A stretch of DNA of 64,000 nt. Source: VRUE01 sp033856195. Lineage in GTDB: Bacteria > Actinomycetota > Thermoleophilia > Solirubrobacterales > 70-9. Position numbers and translations under genes: made by a program. The notes under the pieces are model-generated. The model did no database searches, was not told where the DNA came from, and saw nothing but the letters and a program-made list of their open reading frames with translations. Position 1 is the first letter of the stretch. The number at the start of each line of letters is the position of its first letter. The DNA lies in NCBI GenBank assembly GCA_033856195.1, contig JAWVFL010000086.1:1-64000 (forward strand), in the 5' to 3' direction. Shown one piece after another: positions 41,668 through 49,549 of the stretch.

Positions 41668-42594
41668 GAGCGGCCGCAGCTCGACCTTGCGCGCCAGGTC
41701 TTCGATCACCGAGCGCGAGCCGCTGCCGAGGCCGGCGCGGAGGAAGTTGGCGGCGCCGGCCGCGGCGCCGGTGCGCAGCGTCTCCTCCCACTCGAGGCCA
41801 GCGGCCATGCAGGCGGCGAGGCCGCCCATCATCGAGTCGCCGCAGCCCTCGCGCGAGCCGCGCTCGAAGCGCGGCGGCACCAGCTCCCAGCCGTCCTCCT
41901 CGCGCAGCACCATCGCCGGCTCCTCGGCGCGGGTGATGATCACGGCGCCGGCGCCCGCGTCGAGCAGCTTCTGCGCGGCGGCGCGCATCCGCTCGGTCGT
42001 ATCCACGGGCCCCTCGATGTATTTGGCCAGCTCCCAGTCGTTGATCTTGACCAGGTCCGGCCCGCCCTCCAGGGCGCTGTCGAGCCGTGGCGGCGAGAGG
42101 TCGACGACCACCGGCGTCCCGTTCGCCTTCACGTCGGTGACCAGGTTGCCGTAGATCTCGAGCGGCAGCGCCTCGCCGGGGAAGGGGCCGCAGAGGGCCA
42201 GCACGCCGGAGTCGATCGCGGCGGCGACGGTGGTCGAGAAGAGCTCGTCGATCTCGTGCCGGGACGGCGGCATCGCGGCGGCCTGGGCGATCGGCACGCG
42301 CTCGCCGCTGCGGCGGTCATGCAGGTAGGCGCCGCTCGCCTCGGCGGTCTCGATCAGGCGCATCTCGACTTCCATCTCTTCGAGCAGAGGCCGCAGCACG
42401 GTGCCGCTCTCACCGCCGATGAAGCCGCAGAGGATCGGATTTGCGCCCAGCTCGGCCGCCATCCGGGCCACCCATACGCCCTGCCCGGCGGCGTGCAGGT
42501 GGATGTCGTCGCCACCGTCGCTGGTCAGCGCCTCGACCGTGACCGAGAGCATCGGATGCGGCCCGAAGACCGTGACCTTCCCATTCGTGCCCAT
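41665..42594 (-). CDS. PfkB-family sugar kinase (1-phosphofructokinase/tagatose-6-P-like)
   Basis: 309 residues. Starts VTVFGPHPMLSVTVEAL, with AAGQGVWVARMAAELGA and ILCGFIGGESG (PfkB signature-1 region). LVKINDWELAKYI lies mid-protein and the active-site GSREGCGDSMMGGLAA carries the catalytic Asp (GCGD for the common GAGD). It would transfer phosphate from ATP to a sugar phosphate. The substrate is unresolved and no PTS gene is nearby. It is convergent with the PHP phosphatase through element copy 3. Confidence 0.82.
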   Translation of the reverse strand: MGTNGKVTVFGPHPMLSVTVEALTSDGGDDIHLHAAGQGVWVARMAAELGANPILCGFIGGESGTVLRPLLEEMEVEMRLIETAEASGAYLHDRRSGERVPIAQAAAMPPSRHEIDELFSTTVAAAIDSGVLALCGPFPGEALPLEIYGNLVTDVKANGTPVVVDLSPPRLDSALEGGPDLVKINDWELAKYIEGPVDTTERMRAAAQKLLDAGAGAVIITRAEEPAMVLREEDGWELVPPRFERGSREGCGDSMMGGLAACMAAGLEWEETLRTGAAAGAANFLRAGLGSGSRSVIEDLARKVELRPL

Positions 42595-42607
42595 CGCGAG
42601 AGGCTAG

Positions 42608-42660
42608 CCGCTGAGTTCGTGTTTCTTCGCTGTATGGGCGAACAAACGCGAACTCAGCGG
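42608..42660. repeat. Palindromic unit with 12-bp arms upstream of the DUF192/tad operon
   Basis: CCGCTGAGTTCG (42608-42619) and its inverse (42649-42660), with partial inner pairing (GTTT...AAAC and TTCG...CGAA). It lies in the divergent gap between the PfkB gene and the DUF192 gene, about 20 bases before the latter's start, so it could be an operator as well as a repeat. Confidence 0.45.
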
Positions 42661-42679
42661 AGCGGCGGGGAGGGACCTG

Positions 42680-43039
42680 GTGGCCCGTTTGGCTTTTCGT
42701 CGCGTGGACCAATCGGTTTCGCGCTTTCGTGGTTTGAGAGTCGATCGTGTGCTCGGCTTCGAAGTGCCGGTCGCAACCAGCTTGTGCTCCCGTCTGCTCG
42801 GTCTCGCGTATCTCGATCGCGACGGGGCCGGCATGGGACTCCTGATTCCCCACTGTCGCTGCGTTCACACCTTCGGCATGCGCTTCGATCTCGACCTCTG
42901 CTTTTTCGACGCCGGCGGCGCGGTCATCGCCGTTCGCCAAGCCCTGCGGCCGCGGCGGGTCGCATTTTGCGGAGGGGCGGCGGCTGTGCTCGAGGTTCCC
43001 GCCACGCAGGGGGGAGAGTTTTCTGCGCTCGCGTCTTAG
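42680..43039 (+). CDS. DUF192 family protein
   Basis: 119 residues from GTG 42680 after GGGAGG. The DUF192 pattern is visible: CSRLLGLAYLDRDGAGMGLL, then CRCVHTFGMRFDLDLCFFDA, RQALRPRRVAF and AAVLEVPATQGGEF. It is cytoplasmic here (no signal). Function is unknown in the family. It is followed after 8 bases by the response regulator of the tad operon, so it is probably the first gene of that operon. Confidence 0.8.
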   Translation: MARLAFRRVDQSVSRFRGLRVDRVLGFEVPVATSLCSRLLGLAYLDRDGAGMGLLIPHCRCVHTFGMRFDLDLCFFDAGGAVIAVRQALRPRRVAFCGGAAAVLEVPATQGGEFSALAS

Positions 43040-43047
43040 GCCGGCCA

Positions 43048-43761
43048 ATGCTTCCCCAGCGACGAGAGATTGCGAGCTTGGTGGTCTGCGAGGACGACGC
43101 GCCGACGCTCGAGCTGCTCTGCGACAACCTCGTCGCCGACCGCTTCGGAGTCCTGCCCGCCCCGAGCGCTTCCGACGCGCTGCGGCTCTGCAGGTTCAAC
43201 CATCCGGACCTGCTCCTCCTCGACCTCTCCCTGCCGGATGCACCGGGACTCGACGTGCTGCGGGAGATCCGCGCCGCCGACGGGGTCACCTCGCGTTTCG
43301 ACCCGGGTCTTCCCGTGATCGTCCTCACCGGTCACGGCTCTGACGAGGACAGGGTGCGAGGGCTGGAGAGCGGCGCCGACGATTTCCTCGTCAAGCCGCT
43401 GTTCTACCCCGAGCTTCGAGCGCGCATAGCCGCGGTGCTCCGTCGCGGCGCCGGCGGGCGGCAGGGTCCGCTTCGGGTTGGCGAGATCATCGTCGACCCA
43501 GCGCGACGCAAGGCATGGGTGGGAGAGCGCGAGGTCGCGCTCTCCAGTAAGGAGTTCGGACTCCTGCGGGTGCTCGCCGGCGATCCCTCTCGCGTCTTCG
43601 CCAAGCGCGAGCTGCTGGAGGCCGTCTGGGGCTACCGCACGCCTTCACGCACTCGCACGCTCGACTCGCACGCGAGCCGGCTGCGGCGCAAACTCGACCC
43701 CGAGCACGGTCGCTATGTCGTCAACTGCTGGGGTTACGGCTACCGCCTGATCGACGGATGA
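43048..43761 (+). CDS. OmpR/PhoB-type response regulator
   Basis: 237 residues from ATG 43048; the frame is open far to the left, but that stretch is antisense to the PfkB gene. Receiver: LVVCEDDAPTLELLCDNLVA, phospho-Asp in LLLLDLSLPDAPGL near residue 57, VLTGHGSDEDRVRGLESGAD and the conserved Lys in DFLVKPL. Winged helix: VGEREVALSSKEFGLLRVLA and RTRTLDSHASRLRRKLDPEH. Co-translated with the kinase that follows; probably controls the downstream pilus genes. Confidence 0.93.
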   Translation: MLPQRREIASLVVCEDDAPTLELLCDNLVADRFGVLPAPSASDALRLCRFNHPDLLLLDLSLPDAPGLDVLREIRAADGVTSRFDPGLPVIVLTGHGSDEDRVRGLESGADDFLVKPLFYPELRARIAAVLRRGAGGRQGPLRVGEIIVDPARRKAWVGEREVALSSKEFGLLRVLAGDPSRVFAKRELLEAVWGYRTPSRTRTLDSHASRLRRKLDPEHGRYVVNCWGYGYRLIDG

Positions 43762-44486
43762 CCGAGCTGGCTCAGATCGTCGCCGGTTGGCCTCTTGTCT
43801 TCTCGATGGCGGCAGCCGTCGCTGCGCAGAGCTTGCGTGCCGGCCGACGTCGCATAGCCCTCAACGAGGCCCTGCATGAGCTGCGCCGGCCGCTGCAAGC
43901 TGTCGCCCTCGCGGCCGGCCCGGGGATCGGCGGACCTGGTCACGGCCGCGATTCGATGGAGCTTGCCGCCACCGCGCTCGAACGGCTCGACCGCGAGATC
44001 AACGGCGGCCCGCCAACGCCCGTGTGGGGATCGGTTGACGGAGCTTCGCTGATCCAGTCGGCCGTGGCTCGCTGGCAGGCACGGGTTCAACTCGCGGACG
44101 GATCGCTCGAGATGCGGTGGAACGCGGGCCACGCTCTGCTCCGTGGCGATCGCCACGCTCTCGGCCAGGCTCTCGACAACCTGATCGTCAATGCGATCGA
44201 CCACGGCGGGCCGACGATCGTCGTGGCCGGCCGGTTGCGTGAGGGTCATCTTCGAATCGCGGTGGTCGATTCGGGGCGCGCTACCCGACCGCGGTCGCGT
44301 AGCAACAGTCCTGCTCAGGTGATTGCTCGCCTGTCCGGCCAGCAACGACATGGACACGGCTTGACCGTTGTCCGGCGGGTCGCCGCCGACCACGGTGGTC
44401 GTTTCGCCCTGCGCCATTCCGAGCGGGGCTCGCTCGCGGTTCTGGAGCTGCCGCTGGCCGAGCCGGAGACCGGACTGGCCGCGTGA
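43758..44486 (+). CDS. Histidine kinase
   Basis: 242 residues, overlapping the regulator by four bases. One N-terminal membrane helix (AQIVAGWPLVFSMAAAVAAQ), then the phosphoacceptor helix LNEALHELRRPLQAVALAAG (His about 41). HATPase motifs are ALGQALDNLIVNAIDHG, VVDSGRA and a final GHGLTVVRRVAADHGG. It has no recognisable sensor domain, so the signal may come through the membrane segment or a partner. Linked by overlaps to the Tad assembly genes. Confidence 0.88.
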   Translation: MTELAQIVAGWPLVFSMAAAVAAQSLRAGRRRIALNEALHELRRPLQAVALAAGPGIGGPGHGRDSMELAATALERLDREINGGPPTPVWGSVDGASLIQSAVARWQARVQLADGSLEMRWNAGHALLRGDRHALGQALDNLIVNAIDHGGPTIVVAGRLREGHLRIAVVDSGRATRPRSRSNSPAQVIARLSGQQRHGHGLTVVRRVAADHGGRFALRHSERGSLAVLELPLAEPETGLAA

Positions 44487-45139
44487 GCCGGCGCACCCGG
44501 GCAGTCGCGTTTCTCGCCTTGGCGGGGGCGGCCGCGGCGTTGGCGGCTGCCTTCGCCGACAGCTACGGCTCACGCGTGGCGCGTGGCTATGGCCCTTTGC
44601 GTCCCGTCGTCGTCGCGGTGCGCGGCTTGAAAGGCGGAAGGCCACTGCGGCCTGAAGACATGGAGAGTGCCTTGGCGCAGCGGCGTGTACCGGCCAGGTT
44701 CGTGCCGGCGGGAGCGCTGCGGATGGCGCCGGAAGCGATCGGGCTGATGCCGACCACGGATTTGCCCGCCGGGTCGTATCTGGTGGCCGAGCAACTTCAC
44801 CCCCCGACGCACGGGCGCCGAGCAGTCGCCCTCGTCGGCCCACAGCGCCGCCCCGTGGAAATTTCCGTCAGCGGCGCCGAAGCTCTGCTTTCCACCGGCA
44901 CCCCGGATCGGGATGCGAAGGTCGACGTCGTCGTCACCACCGAAGCAAGCGCGGCCGGCCCCGGGCGCACCTACGTGGCCGTAGCGAAAGTCCCGCTGCT
45001 CGCTCTGGGCCCGGGTTCTGACGGCCCCGGCCCCGGCGGCGCCTCCGCCGCGACCCTGGCTCTGACGAAACGGCAGGCGTTGCGGCTGATCGCCGCCGAA
45101 AGCTTCGCTCGTAAGCTGACCCTCCTTCCCGAAGGCTGA
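44483..45139 (+). CDS. cpaB: Flp pilus assembly protein CpaB/RcpC-like, SAF domain
   Basis: 218 residues. An N-terminal signal/anchor (AVAFLALAGAAAALAAAFAD) precedes a SAF-type domain (VVVAVRGLKGGRPLRPEDME, VPARFVPAGALRM, LPAGSYLVAEQL) and a beta-rich C-terminal part (RPVEISVSGAEALL; AKVDVVVTTEA; YVAVAKVPLLAL). It acts in the envelope as part of the Tad/Flp pilus channel in relatives. It overlaps the kinase gene and precedes tadA by 3 bases. Confidence 0.78.
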   Translation: MSRRTRAVAFLALAGAAAALAAAFADSYGSRVARGYGPLRPVVVAVRGLKGGRPLRPEDMESALAQRRVPARFVPAGALRMAPEAIGLMPTTDLPAGSYLVAEQLHPPTHGRRAVALVGPQRRPVEISVSGAEALLSTGTPDRDAKVDVVVTTEASAAGPGRTYVAVAKVPLLALGPGSDGPGPGGASAATLALTKRQALRLIAAESFARKLTLLPEG

Positions 45140-45142
45140 TTC

Positions 45143-46288
45143 GTGCGGGCCCGGGAGCACCACCTCGCCTCCCTGGCTGACGAGCTGCGCCTTGGCTTGA
45201 TCGAGCGACGCCGGGCGGAGGCAGCCGCCGGCCGCTCACCGGCCGTCGAGCTGGCGGATGAGGTACGCGCCCTGGTCGACGAAGAGGCGGCCCTGCTCCC
45301 CTCCGCGGATCGGGCGGAGCTGGCGGATCGCATCGTGCGGGACACGGTCGGTCTCGGTCCGCTGGAGGATCTGCTTGCCGATCCGGCGGTCGAGGAGGTG
45401 ATGGTCAACGGACCGGACGACGTCTATGTGGAGCGAGCCGGGCGGATCGAAGCGGTGGACACGCGGTTCGCGGACGAGGAGGAGCTGCGCAACGCGATCG
45501 AGCGCATTCTCGCCCCACTTGGTCGCCGGATCGACGAGCTGAGCCCGATGGTCGACGCTCGTCTCGCCGACGGCTCGCGCGTCAACGTGGTGATCCCGCC
45601 GCTTGCGGTCGACGGCCCGGCGCTTTCGATCCGCCGGTTTGGCGCCCAGCGACCCGGTCCGGCCGAGCTGGTCGACCTGGGCACGCTGAGCCCCGCCCAG
45701 TGCGAGCTGCTGAACGAGGCCGTCGGAGGCAGGCGCAGCGTCGTGGTCAGCGGCGGCACCGGCTCGGGCAAGACGACGCTGCTCAACGCGCTATCCAGCT
45801 TCATCGATCCGGGCGAGCGGATCGTCACGATCGAGGACGCGGCGGAGCTGCGCTTGCAACAGCGCCACGTCGTGCGTCTGGAGAGCCGGCCGGCCAGCGT
45901 CGAGGGAAAGGGCGAGGTGACGGTGCGAGACCTGCTCCGCAACGCGCTGCGAATGCGCCCCGACCGGATCGTGATCGGCGAGGTGCGCGGCGCCGAGGCG
46001 CTCGACCTGCTGACCGCTCTCAACACGGGCCACGACGGGGCGCTTTCGACCGTGCACGCGAACTCGGCCACCGACGCGCTGAGTCGGCTCGAGACGCTTG
46101 CTCTGATGGCGGGCGTCGGCCTGCCGCACGAGGCGATCGCCGAGCAGGTGCAGCGCGGCATCGCTCTGGTCGTCCACCTCGAGCGTCGGCCGGACGGCTC
46201 TCGGCGGGTTGCGGAGATCGCCGAGGTCGTGCGCGTGGCTGGCGTCACCGCTGTTCGCGCGCTCGAGTGTGGGCGAGGCGATGGCTGA
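45143..46288 (+). CDS. tadA: Tad pilus secretion ATPase, CpaF/TadA type
   Basis: 381 residues. N-terminal helical region, then VEEVMVNGPDDVYVERAGRI, the T2SS/T4SS ATPase N-domain. Walker A is VVSGGTGSGKTTLLNALSS near residue 200; the Asp box is ERIVTIEDAAELRL; Walker B is DRIVIGEVRGAEALDLL; the His box is GHDGALSTVHANSATDALSR. It powers pilus assembly from the cytoplasm. GTG start. Overlaps tadB by eight bases. Confidence 0.94.
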   Translation: MRAREHHLASLADELRLGLIERRRAEAAAGRSPAVELADEVRALVDEEAALLPSADRAELADRIVRDTVGLGPLEDLLADPAVEEVMVNGPDDVYVERAGRIEAVDTRFADEEELRNAIERILAPLGRRIDELSPMVDARLADGSRVNVVIPPLAVDGPALSIRRFGAQRPGPAELVDLGTLSPAQCELLNEAVGGRRSVVVSGGTGSGKTTLLNALSSFIDPGERIVTIEDAAELRLQQRHVVRLESRPASVEGKGEVTVRDLLRNALRMRPDRIVIGEVRGAEALDLLTALNTGHDGALSTVHANSATDALSRLETLALMAGVGLPHEAIAEQVQRGIALVVHLERRPDGSRRVAEIAEVVRVAGVTAVRALECGRGDG

Positions 46289-47138
46289 TCCCTTGGGGCT
46301 GTTCGTCCCGCTCGCCGGCGCTGTTGCCGGGGGACTGATCGCCGTCGCGGCTCGCGAGGCTGTGCTTGCGAGCCCGGCCCTGGTCGGTTGGCTGCGGAAG
46401 GCGCTCGAGCCGTTGGCAAGGGCCCGCAGCGAGGGCTACTTGCCCTCCACGCTCGAGCGCCGGCGGATCGCGGCGATCGGCACTGCGGCCGCGGTAGGCG
46501 GCGGCTGGTTTGTCGGCGGCATCCCGCTGGCGCTGCCGCTCGCAATCGCCGGCCCAGCGCTCGGCGGCTGGGCGATCGCGAGCCGGCGCAGGCGCTATCG
46601 CCGTGCCGTCGAGCGCTCCTTGCCCGACGTGGCGCTTGCCGTCGCCGATTCGCTCTCGGCGGGACGCTCGCTGCGCGCTTCGCTGCCGGCGGCGGCCAGC
46701 TCGCTCGATGGCCCGCCGGCAGTCGAGCTTGCGCGACTTGGAGCCGAGCTTGATCTTGGCGCTCCCACGCTCGCCGCGGTCGGAGCCTGGCGGAAGCGAA
46801 TGCGCTCGCCCCGCGTCGACGCCCTGGCTGCCGCATTGCTCAGCCAGCGCCTTGCCGGCGGCGACCTCGCCGGCCTGCTGCGCCGCTTCGCTGCGGGGGC
46901 CGCGGAGCGGGACCGGGCCGCCGAAGACGCCAGGGCCGCGACTGCTCAGGCTCGCTTCACCGGGCTCCTCGTCGTTGCGATGCCGACCGGCGGCGCCCTC
47001 CTCGCCGAGTTGCTGCAGCCGGGCTTCCTCGCGAAGCTGCTCGCCGCGCCCGCCTCCGCCCTGCTGCTGGCACTCGCGGTTTCCCTCCAGCTCGCCGGCT
47101 TCGTCGCGATCCGGCGCCTTTCGGGGGTTGTCGAGTGA
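46281..47138 (+). CDS. tadB: Tad pilus inner-membrane platform protein TadB
   Basis: 285 residues from ATG 46281 inside the end of tadA. Membrane helices at the N-terminus and at about 73-110 and 235-280. The T2SF domain lies between (SLPDVALAVADSLSAGRSLR, ALAAALLSQRLAGGDLAGLL, RAATAQARFTGLLVVAMPTG). Forms the membrane platform with TadC. Overlaps tadC by four bases. Confidence 0.88.
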   Translation: MADPLGLFVPLAGAVAGGLIAVAAREAVLASPALVGWLRKALEPLARARSEGYLPSTLERRRIAAIGTAAAVGGGWFVGGIPLALPLAIAGPALGGWAIASRRRRYRRAVERSLPDVALAVADSLSAGRSLRASLPAAASSLDGPPAVELARLGAELDLGAPTLAAVGAWRKRMRSPRVDALAAALLSQRLAGGDLAGLLRRFAAGAAERDRAAEDARAATAQARFTGLLVVAMPTGGALLAELLQPGFLAKLLAAPASALLLALAVSLQLAGFVAIRRLSGVVE

Positions 47139-47956
47139 GCCCAGCGGGGCTCATCGCGGCGCTCGCCGCCGTATTCGCCTCTGCGGCGGCGCGTGAGCTC
47201 CTCGTCGGTATAGCGGCTCCACGATTGAACGTTCGCCTCGGCGGGGGAGGGCGGGCGGCGAAGGCGGCGCTCCGCCTGGGCCTGCCGGACCGAATCGCGC
47301 GGTCAGGTCTCGAGAGCCGCTTGCCCCTCGCCGCGGTTCTGCTGGCCAAGTTCGCTGGCGTCGGCGGCGGCGCCTTGGTCGCCCTCGCGGTCGCACCGGC
47401 GGCGCCGGGACGGATCTCCCTGCTCGTAGCGGTGGGTCTGCCTGCAGCGGGATTCCTCGCCCCCGATGCCCTGCTGGAGCGACGGGCGCGTCTGCGCAGC
47501 CGCCGCCTGCTGGGAGCGCTTCCGGACGCGTGCGACCTGCTCGCCGTCGACGCGGCATCGGGACGGGGAACGGCCACTGGCTTTGCGGAGATAGCGCGGA
47601 TGGGCGAGGGTCCGCTTGCGGATGAGCTGCGGATGACCGTCGCCGAGCTCTCCTGTGGCCAGTCCCTCTCGGTCGCCCTGCACTCCCTTCGCGCCCGCGT
47701 CCCCGGCAGCGAGATCGCCACGCTCTGCGCGGCGATTGAGCGCTCGCGCCGCTACGGCTCCCCGCTCGCGGACCAGCTGCGCCGTCAGTCCGCCGCCCTG
47801 AGGCGCGACCAGCGCCGCGCCGTAGAGGAGCGCGCCGCTCGCGCCGCACCGAAGATCCAGCTGGTCGTCGCCCTGATCCTCGTTCCCTCGGTCCTGCTGA
47901 TGATCACCGCCGGCCTGATCGCCAACGCCGACGTCCTGCTCTCAGGGTTCATGTAG
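47135..47956 (+). CDS. tadC: Tad pilus inner-membrane platform protein TadC
   Basis: 273 residues, paralogous to TadB. T2SF domain LGALPDACDLLAVDAASGRG, ADELRMTVAELSCGQSLSVA, ALRRDQRRAVEERAARAAPK, with helices at the N-terminus and the C-terminus (IQLVVALILVPSVLLMITAG). Last gene of the visible operon. No flp pilin, tadZ, prepilin peptidase or secretin is in the window, so the remaining parts lie elsewhere. Confidence 0.87.
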   Translation: MSPAGLIAALAAVFASAAARELLVGIAAPRLNVRLGGGGRAAKAALRLGLPDRIARSGLESRLPLAAVLLAKFAGVGGGALVALAVAPAAPGRISLLVAVGLPAAGFLAPDALLERRARLRSRRLLGALPDACDLLAVDAASGRGTATGFAEIARMGEGPLADELRMTVAELSCGQSLSVALHSLRARVPGSEIATLCAAIERSRRYGSPLADQLRRQSAALRRDQRRAVEERAARAAPKIQLVVALILVPSVLLMITAGLIANADVLLSGFM

Positions 47957-48004
47957 CCGGCGCCGGGCGCGGGGAGGGCGGCCGCGCCCGCTGGCCGGGT
48001 GTGA

Positions 48005-48910
48005 CTAGCGCGGCCGCGCGGGAGGAGAGGAGGCGGCGCCTGTCTCTTGCGCCTCCTCGCGCAGGCGCATTGCCACGGCGGCTGAGGCCGTGCGGATGAG
48101 GTCGAGGTCGGCGGCGGATTTCTTGTGACCGTTGACGAAGCAGCAGAGGGTGCCGCCGACCAGCTCGAAGGCGAACTTCTGTGGGGCTTCCTCGCCGAGC
48201 CAGACGATGAAGGTGGGGGAGAAGAGGCGGCGTAGCCAGACCTGGTCCTGTGCCTCGCCGGAGAAGATCTCGTAGCGCTCGTCGAGCGCCTCGCTCTCCA
48301 GCTTCACCCGCTCGGTCGAGCGGAAGGCGTCCTCGAGCTTCTCCAAGGAGCGCAGGCCGGACTTGCGGCGGCAGTAGAGCTCGGGGATGTGGGCGACGCA
48401 CTCGGGCACGTCAATCAGGCCGACCGTGTAGCGGTAGTAGTTGGTCTGGCGGTTGCCCTCGCTGTCGGTGGTCTCGTCCTCGTAGGTGTAGAGGGCGAGG
48501 ACGCCGTCGACGCCATCGGCCAGCGGGCCGGCGAGGGCGCGCTCGGCGTAGCGGTCATCGCCCTTGCGCAGCAGCGGCGTTGCGGGGGGAAGCGGTCCGC
48601 GGCCGGAGAGCGCCATGCCGTTCTGGCTGGCGTAGACCTCGAAGAAGGCGTCCTCGGCTTTCGAGTCGGCAATCGCGAAGACGATCAGTAGCGAGAGCAG
48701 CAGCATCGCGCCGGCCGCCGCGGCGCCGATAGCGGCACCGAGAGCTACCGCCCCGGCGATGCCGGCGGCGAGGACGAAGAACGCGATCGCGATCCAGGTG
48801 GTCGCCTTGCCGAGCAGGCGCTTGAAGTGGAAGCCACGCAGGTCGTTGGCGTCGTCCGGACTCGATCCGGTCGACGCGGTCGCGGGCTGGCTCGTCGGCT
48901 CGGCGCTCAT
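48005..48910 (-). CDS. Membrane protein of unknown function
   Basis: 301 residues. Two adjacent membrane helices occupy about residues 36-82 (TTWIAIAFFVLAAGIAGAVA; GAMLLLSLLIVFAIADSKAE), followed by a soluble cytoplasmic-type domain with EDAFFEVYASQNGMALSGRG, YRYTVGLIDVPE and LVGGTLCCFVNGHKKSAADL. No known family recognised. It is divergent from mraZ with about 190 bases between the start codons, so the mraZ control region may also affect it. Confidence 0.65.
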   Translation of the reverse strand: MSAEPTSQPATASTGSSPDDANDLRGFHFKRLLGKATTWIAIAFFVLAAGIAGAVALGAAIGAAAAGAMLLLSLLIVFAIADSKAEDAFFEVYASQNGMALSGRGPLPPATPLLRKGDDRYAERALAGPLADGVDGVLALYTYEDETTDSEGNRQTNYYRYTVGLIDVPECVAHIPELYCRRKSGLRSLEKLEDAFRSTERVKLESEALDERYEIFSGEAQDQVWLRRLFSPTFIVWLGEEAPQKFAFELVGGTLCCFVNGHKKSAADLDLIRTASAAVAMRLREEAQETGAASSPPARPR

Positions 48911-48963
48911 TCCTCGGCAACCTAACGCAGGGGTTGCAAATGGGCTTGCATTGTGGGCTCGTG

Positions 48964-48992
48964 TTGCAAAGTGGGGGAAAGTGGGTTACTGT
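48964..48992 (+). promoter_or_regulatory. mraZ promoter with MraZ-type operator in the spacer
   Basis: TTGCAA (48964-48969), a 17-base spacer and TACTGT (48987-48992). Inside the spacer TGGG occurs at 48972 and 48982, exactly 10 bp apart, with two more at 48941 and 48954. Tandem TGGG boxes spaced by 10 bp are the known MraZ binding signature, so MraZ should repress this promoter by occupying the spacer. Confidence 0.7.
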
Positions 48993-49012
48993 GCCGCTCG
49001 AGTTGAAGCCCA

Positions 49013-49055
49013 GGACCGGGGTGGTGAGGTTCCTCCCACCTCATCACTCCGGTCC
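49013..49055 (+). promoter_or_regulatory. Strong hairpin in the mraZ leader
   Basis: Bases 49013-49029 pair with 49039-49055 as a 17-bp RNA stem with two G-U pairs and a 9-base loop. It starts about 15 bases after the predicted transcription start and ends 36 bases before the ribosome site. A 3' tail taactctttcc follows, with no long U-tract. Candidate attenuator or mRNA stabiliser for the division operon. Confidence 0.5.
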
Positions 49056-49104
49056 TAACTCTTTCCAGGTCCACGCGCAGCGCTCGCACAGAAAGGAACC
49101 GGCG

Positions 49105-49548
49105 GTGGCATTTCGGGGCCTCTACGAGCACAGTCTCGATTCAAAGGATCGCCTCACGGTCCCCTCCAGGTTCCGGGCCGCCCTCTCCGACGGGATAGTT
49201 CTGTCCAAGGGTTTCGACCCCTGCGTCTGGGTGCACACGACCGGGGAGTTCGAGCAGCTCTCGGATCGCTTCCTCTCACCGCACAGCCCTTTCGGCCGCG
49301 ATGCCCGCGCCCTGCGGCGGCGCTTCCACGGCGGCTCCTTCGACGAGAAGCTCGATTCCGCCGGTCGCATCCGCGTCCCCAAGCCGTTGATCGAGCACGC
49401 CGGCCTCGTCGGGCCCTGCGTCGTGATCGGCGCCGGGGAGTACCTGGAGATCTGGAACGCCGAGGCGTGGGCGAAGCAGGAGTCCAAGCTCGACGCCGCC
49501 GCACCGGAGATCGCCGAGGGCCTTGCCGCGAACGGAGCGCCTGAGTGA
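49105..49548 (+). CDS. mraZ: Transcriptional regulator MraZ
   Basis: 147 residues from GTG 49105, 7 nt after AAAGGA. Two SpoVT-AbrB-type half-domains: FRGLYEHSLDSKDRLTVPSR (DxKxRxxxP motif) and RFHGGSFDEKLDSAGRIRVP. MraZ forms a ring that binds TGGG repeats and represses the dcw operon; matching repeats lie in its own promoter. The C-terminal tail is about 15 residues longer than the minimal form. Confidence 0.95.
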   Translation: MAFRGLYEHSLDSKDRLTVPSRFRAALSDGIVLSKGFDPCVWVHTTGEFEQLSDRFLSPHSPFGRDARALRRRFHGGSFDEKLDSAGRIRVPKPLIEHAGLVGPCVVIGAGEYLEIWNAEAWAKQESKLDAAAPEIAEGLAANGAPE

Positions 49549-49549
49549 G

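Noticed and set aside
41488..43047. Long upstream extension of the OmpR regulator frame
   Set aside because: The stretch is antisense to the PfkB kinase and crosses element copy 3 and the DUF192 gene; the receiver domain starts at ATG 43048.
45424..46836. 470-codon minus-strand frame opposite tadA/tadB
   Set aside because: Arg/Ser-rich shadow; the plus strand carries complete TadA Walker motifs.
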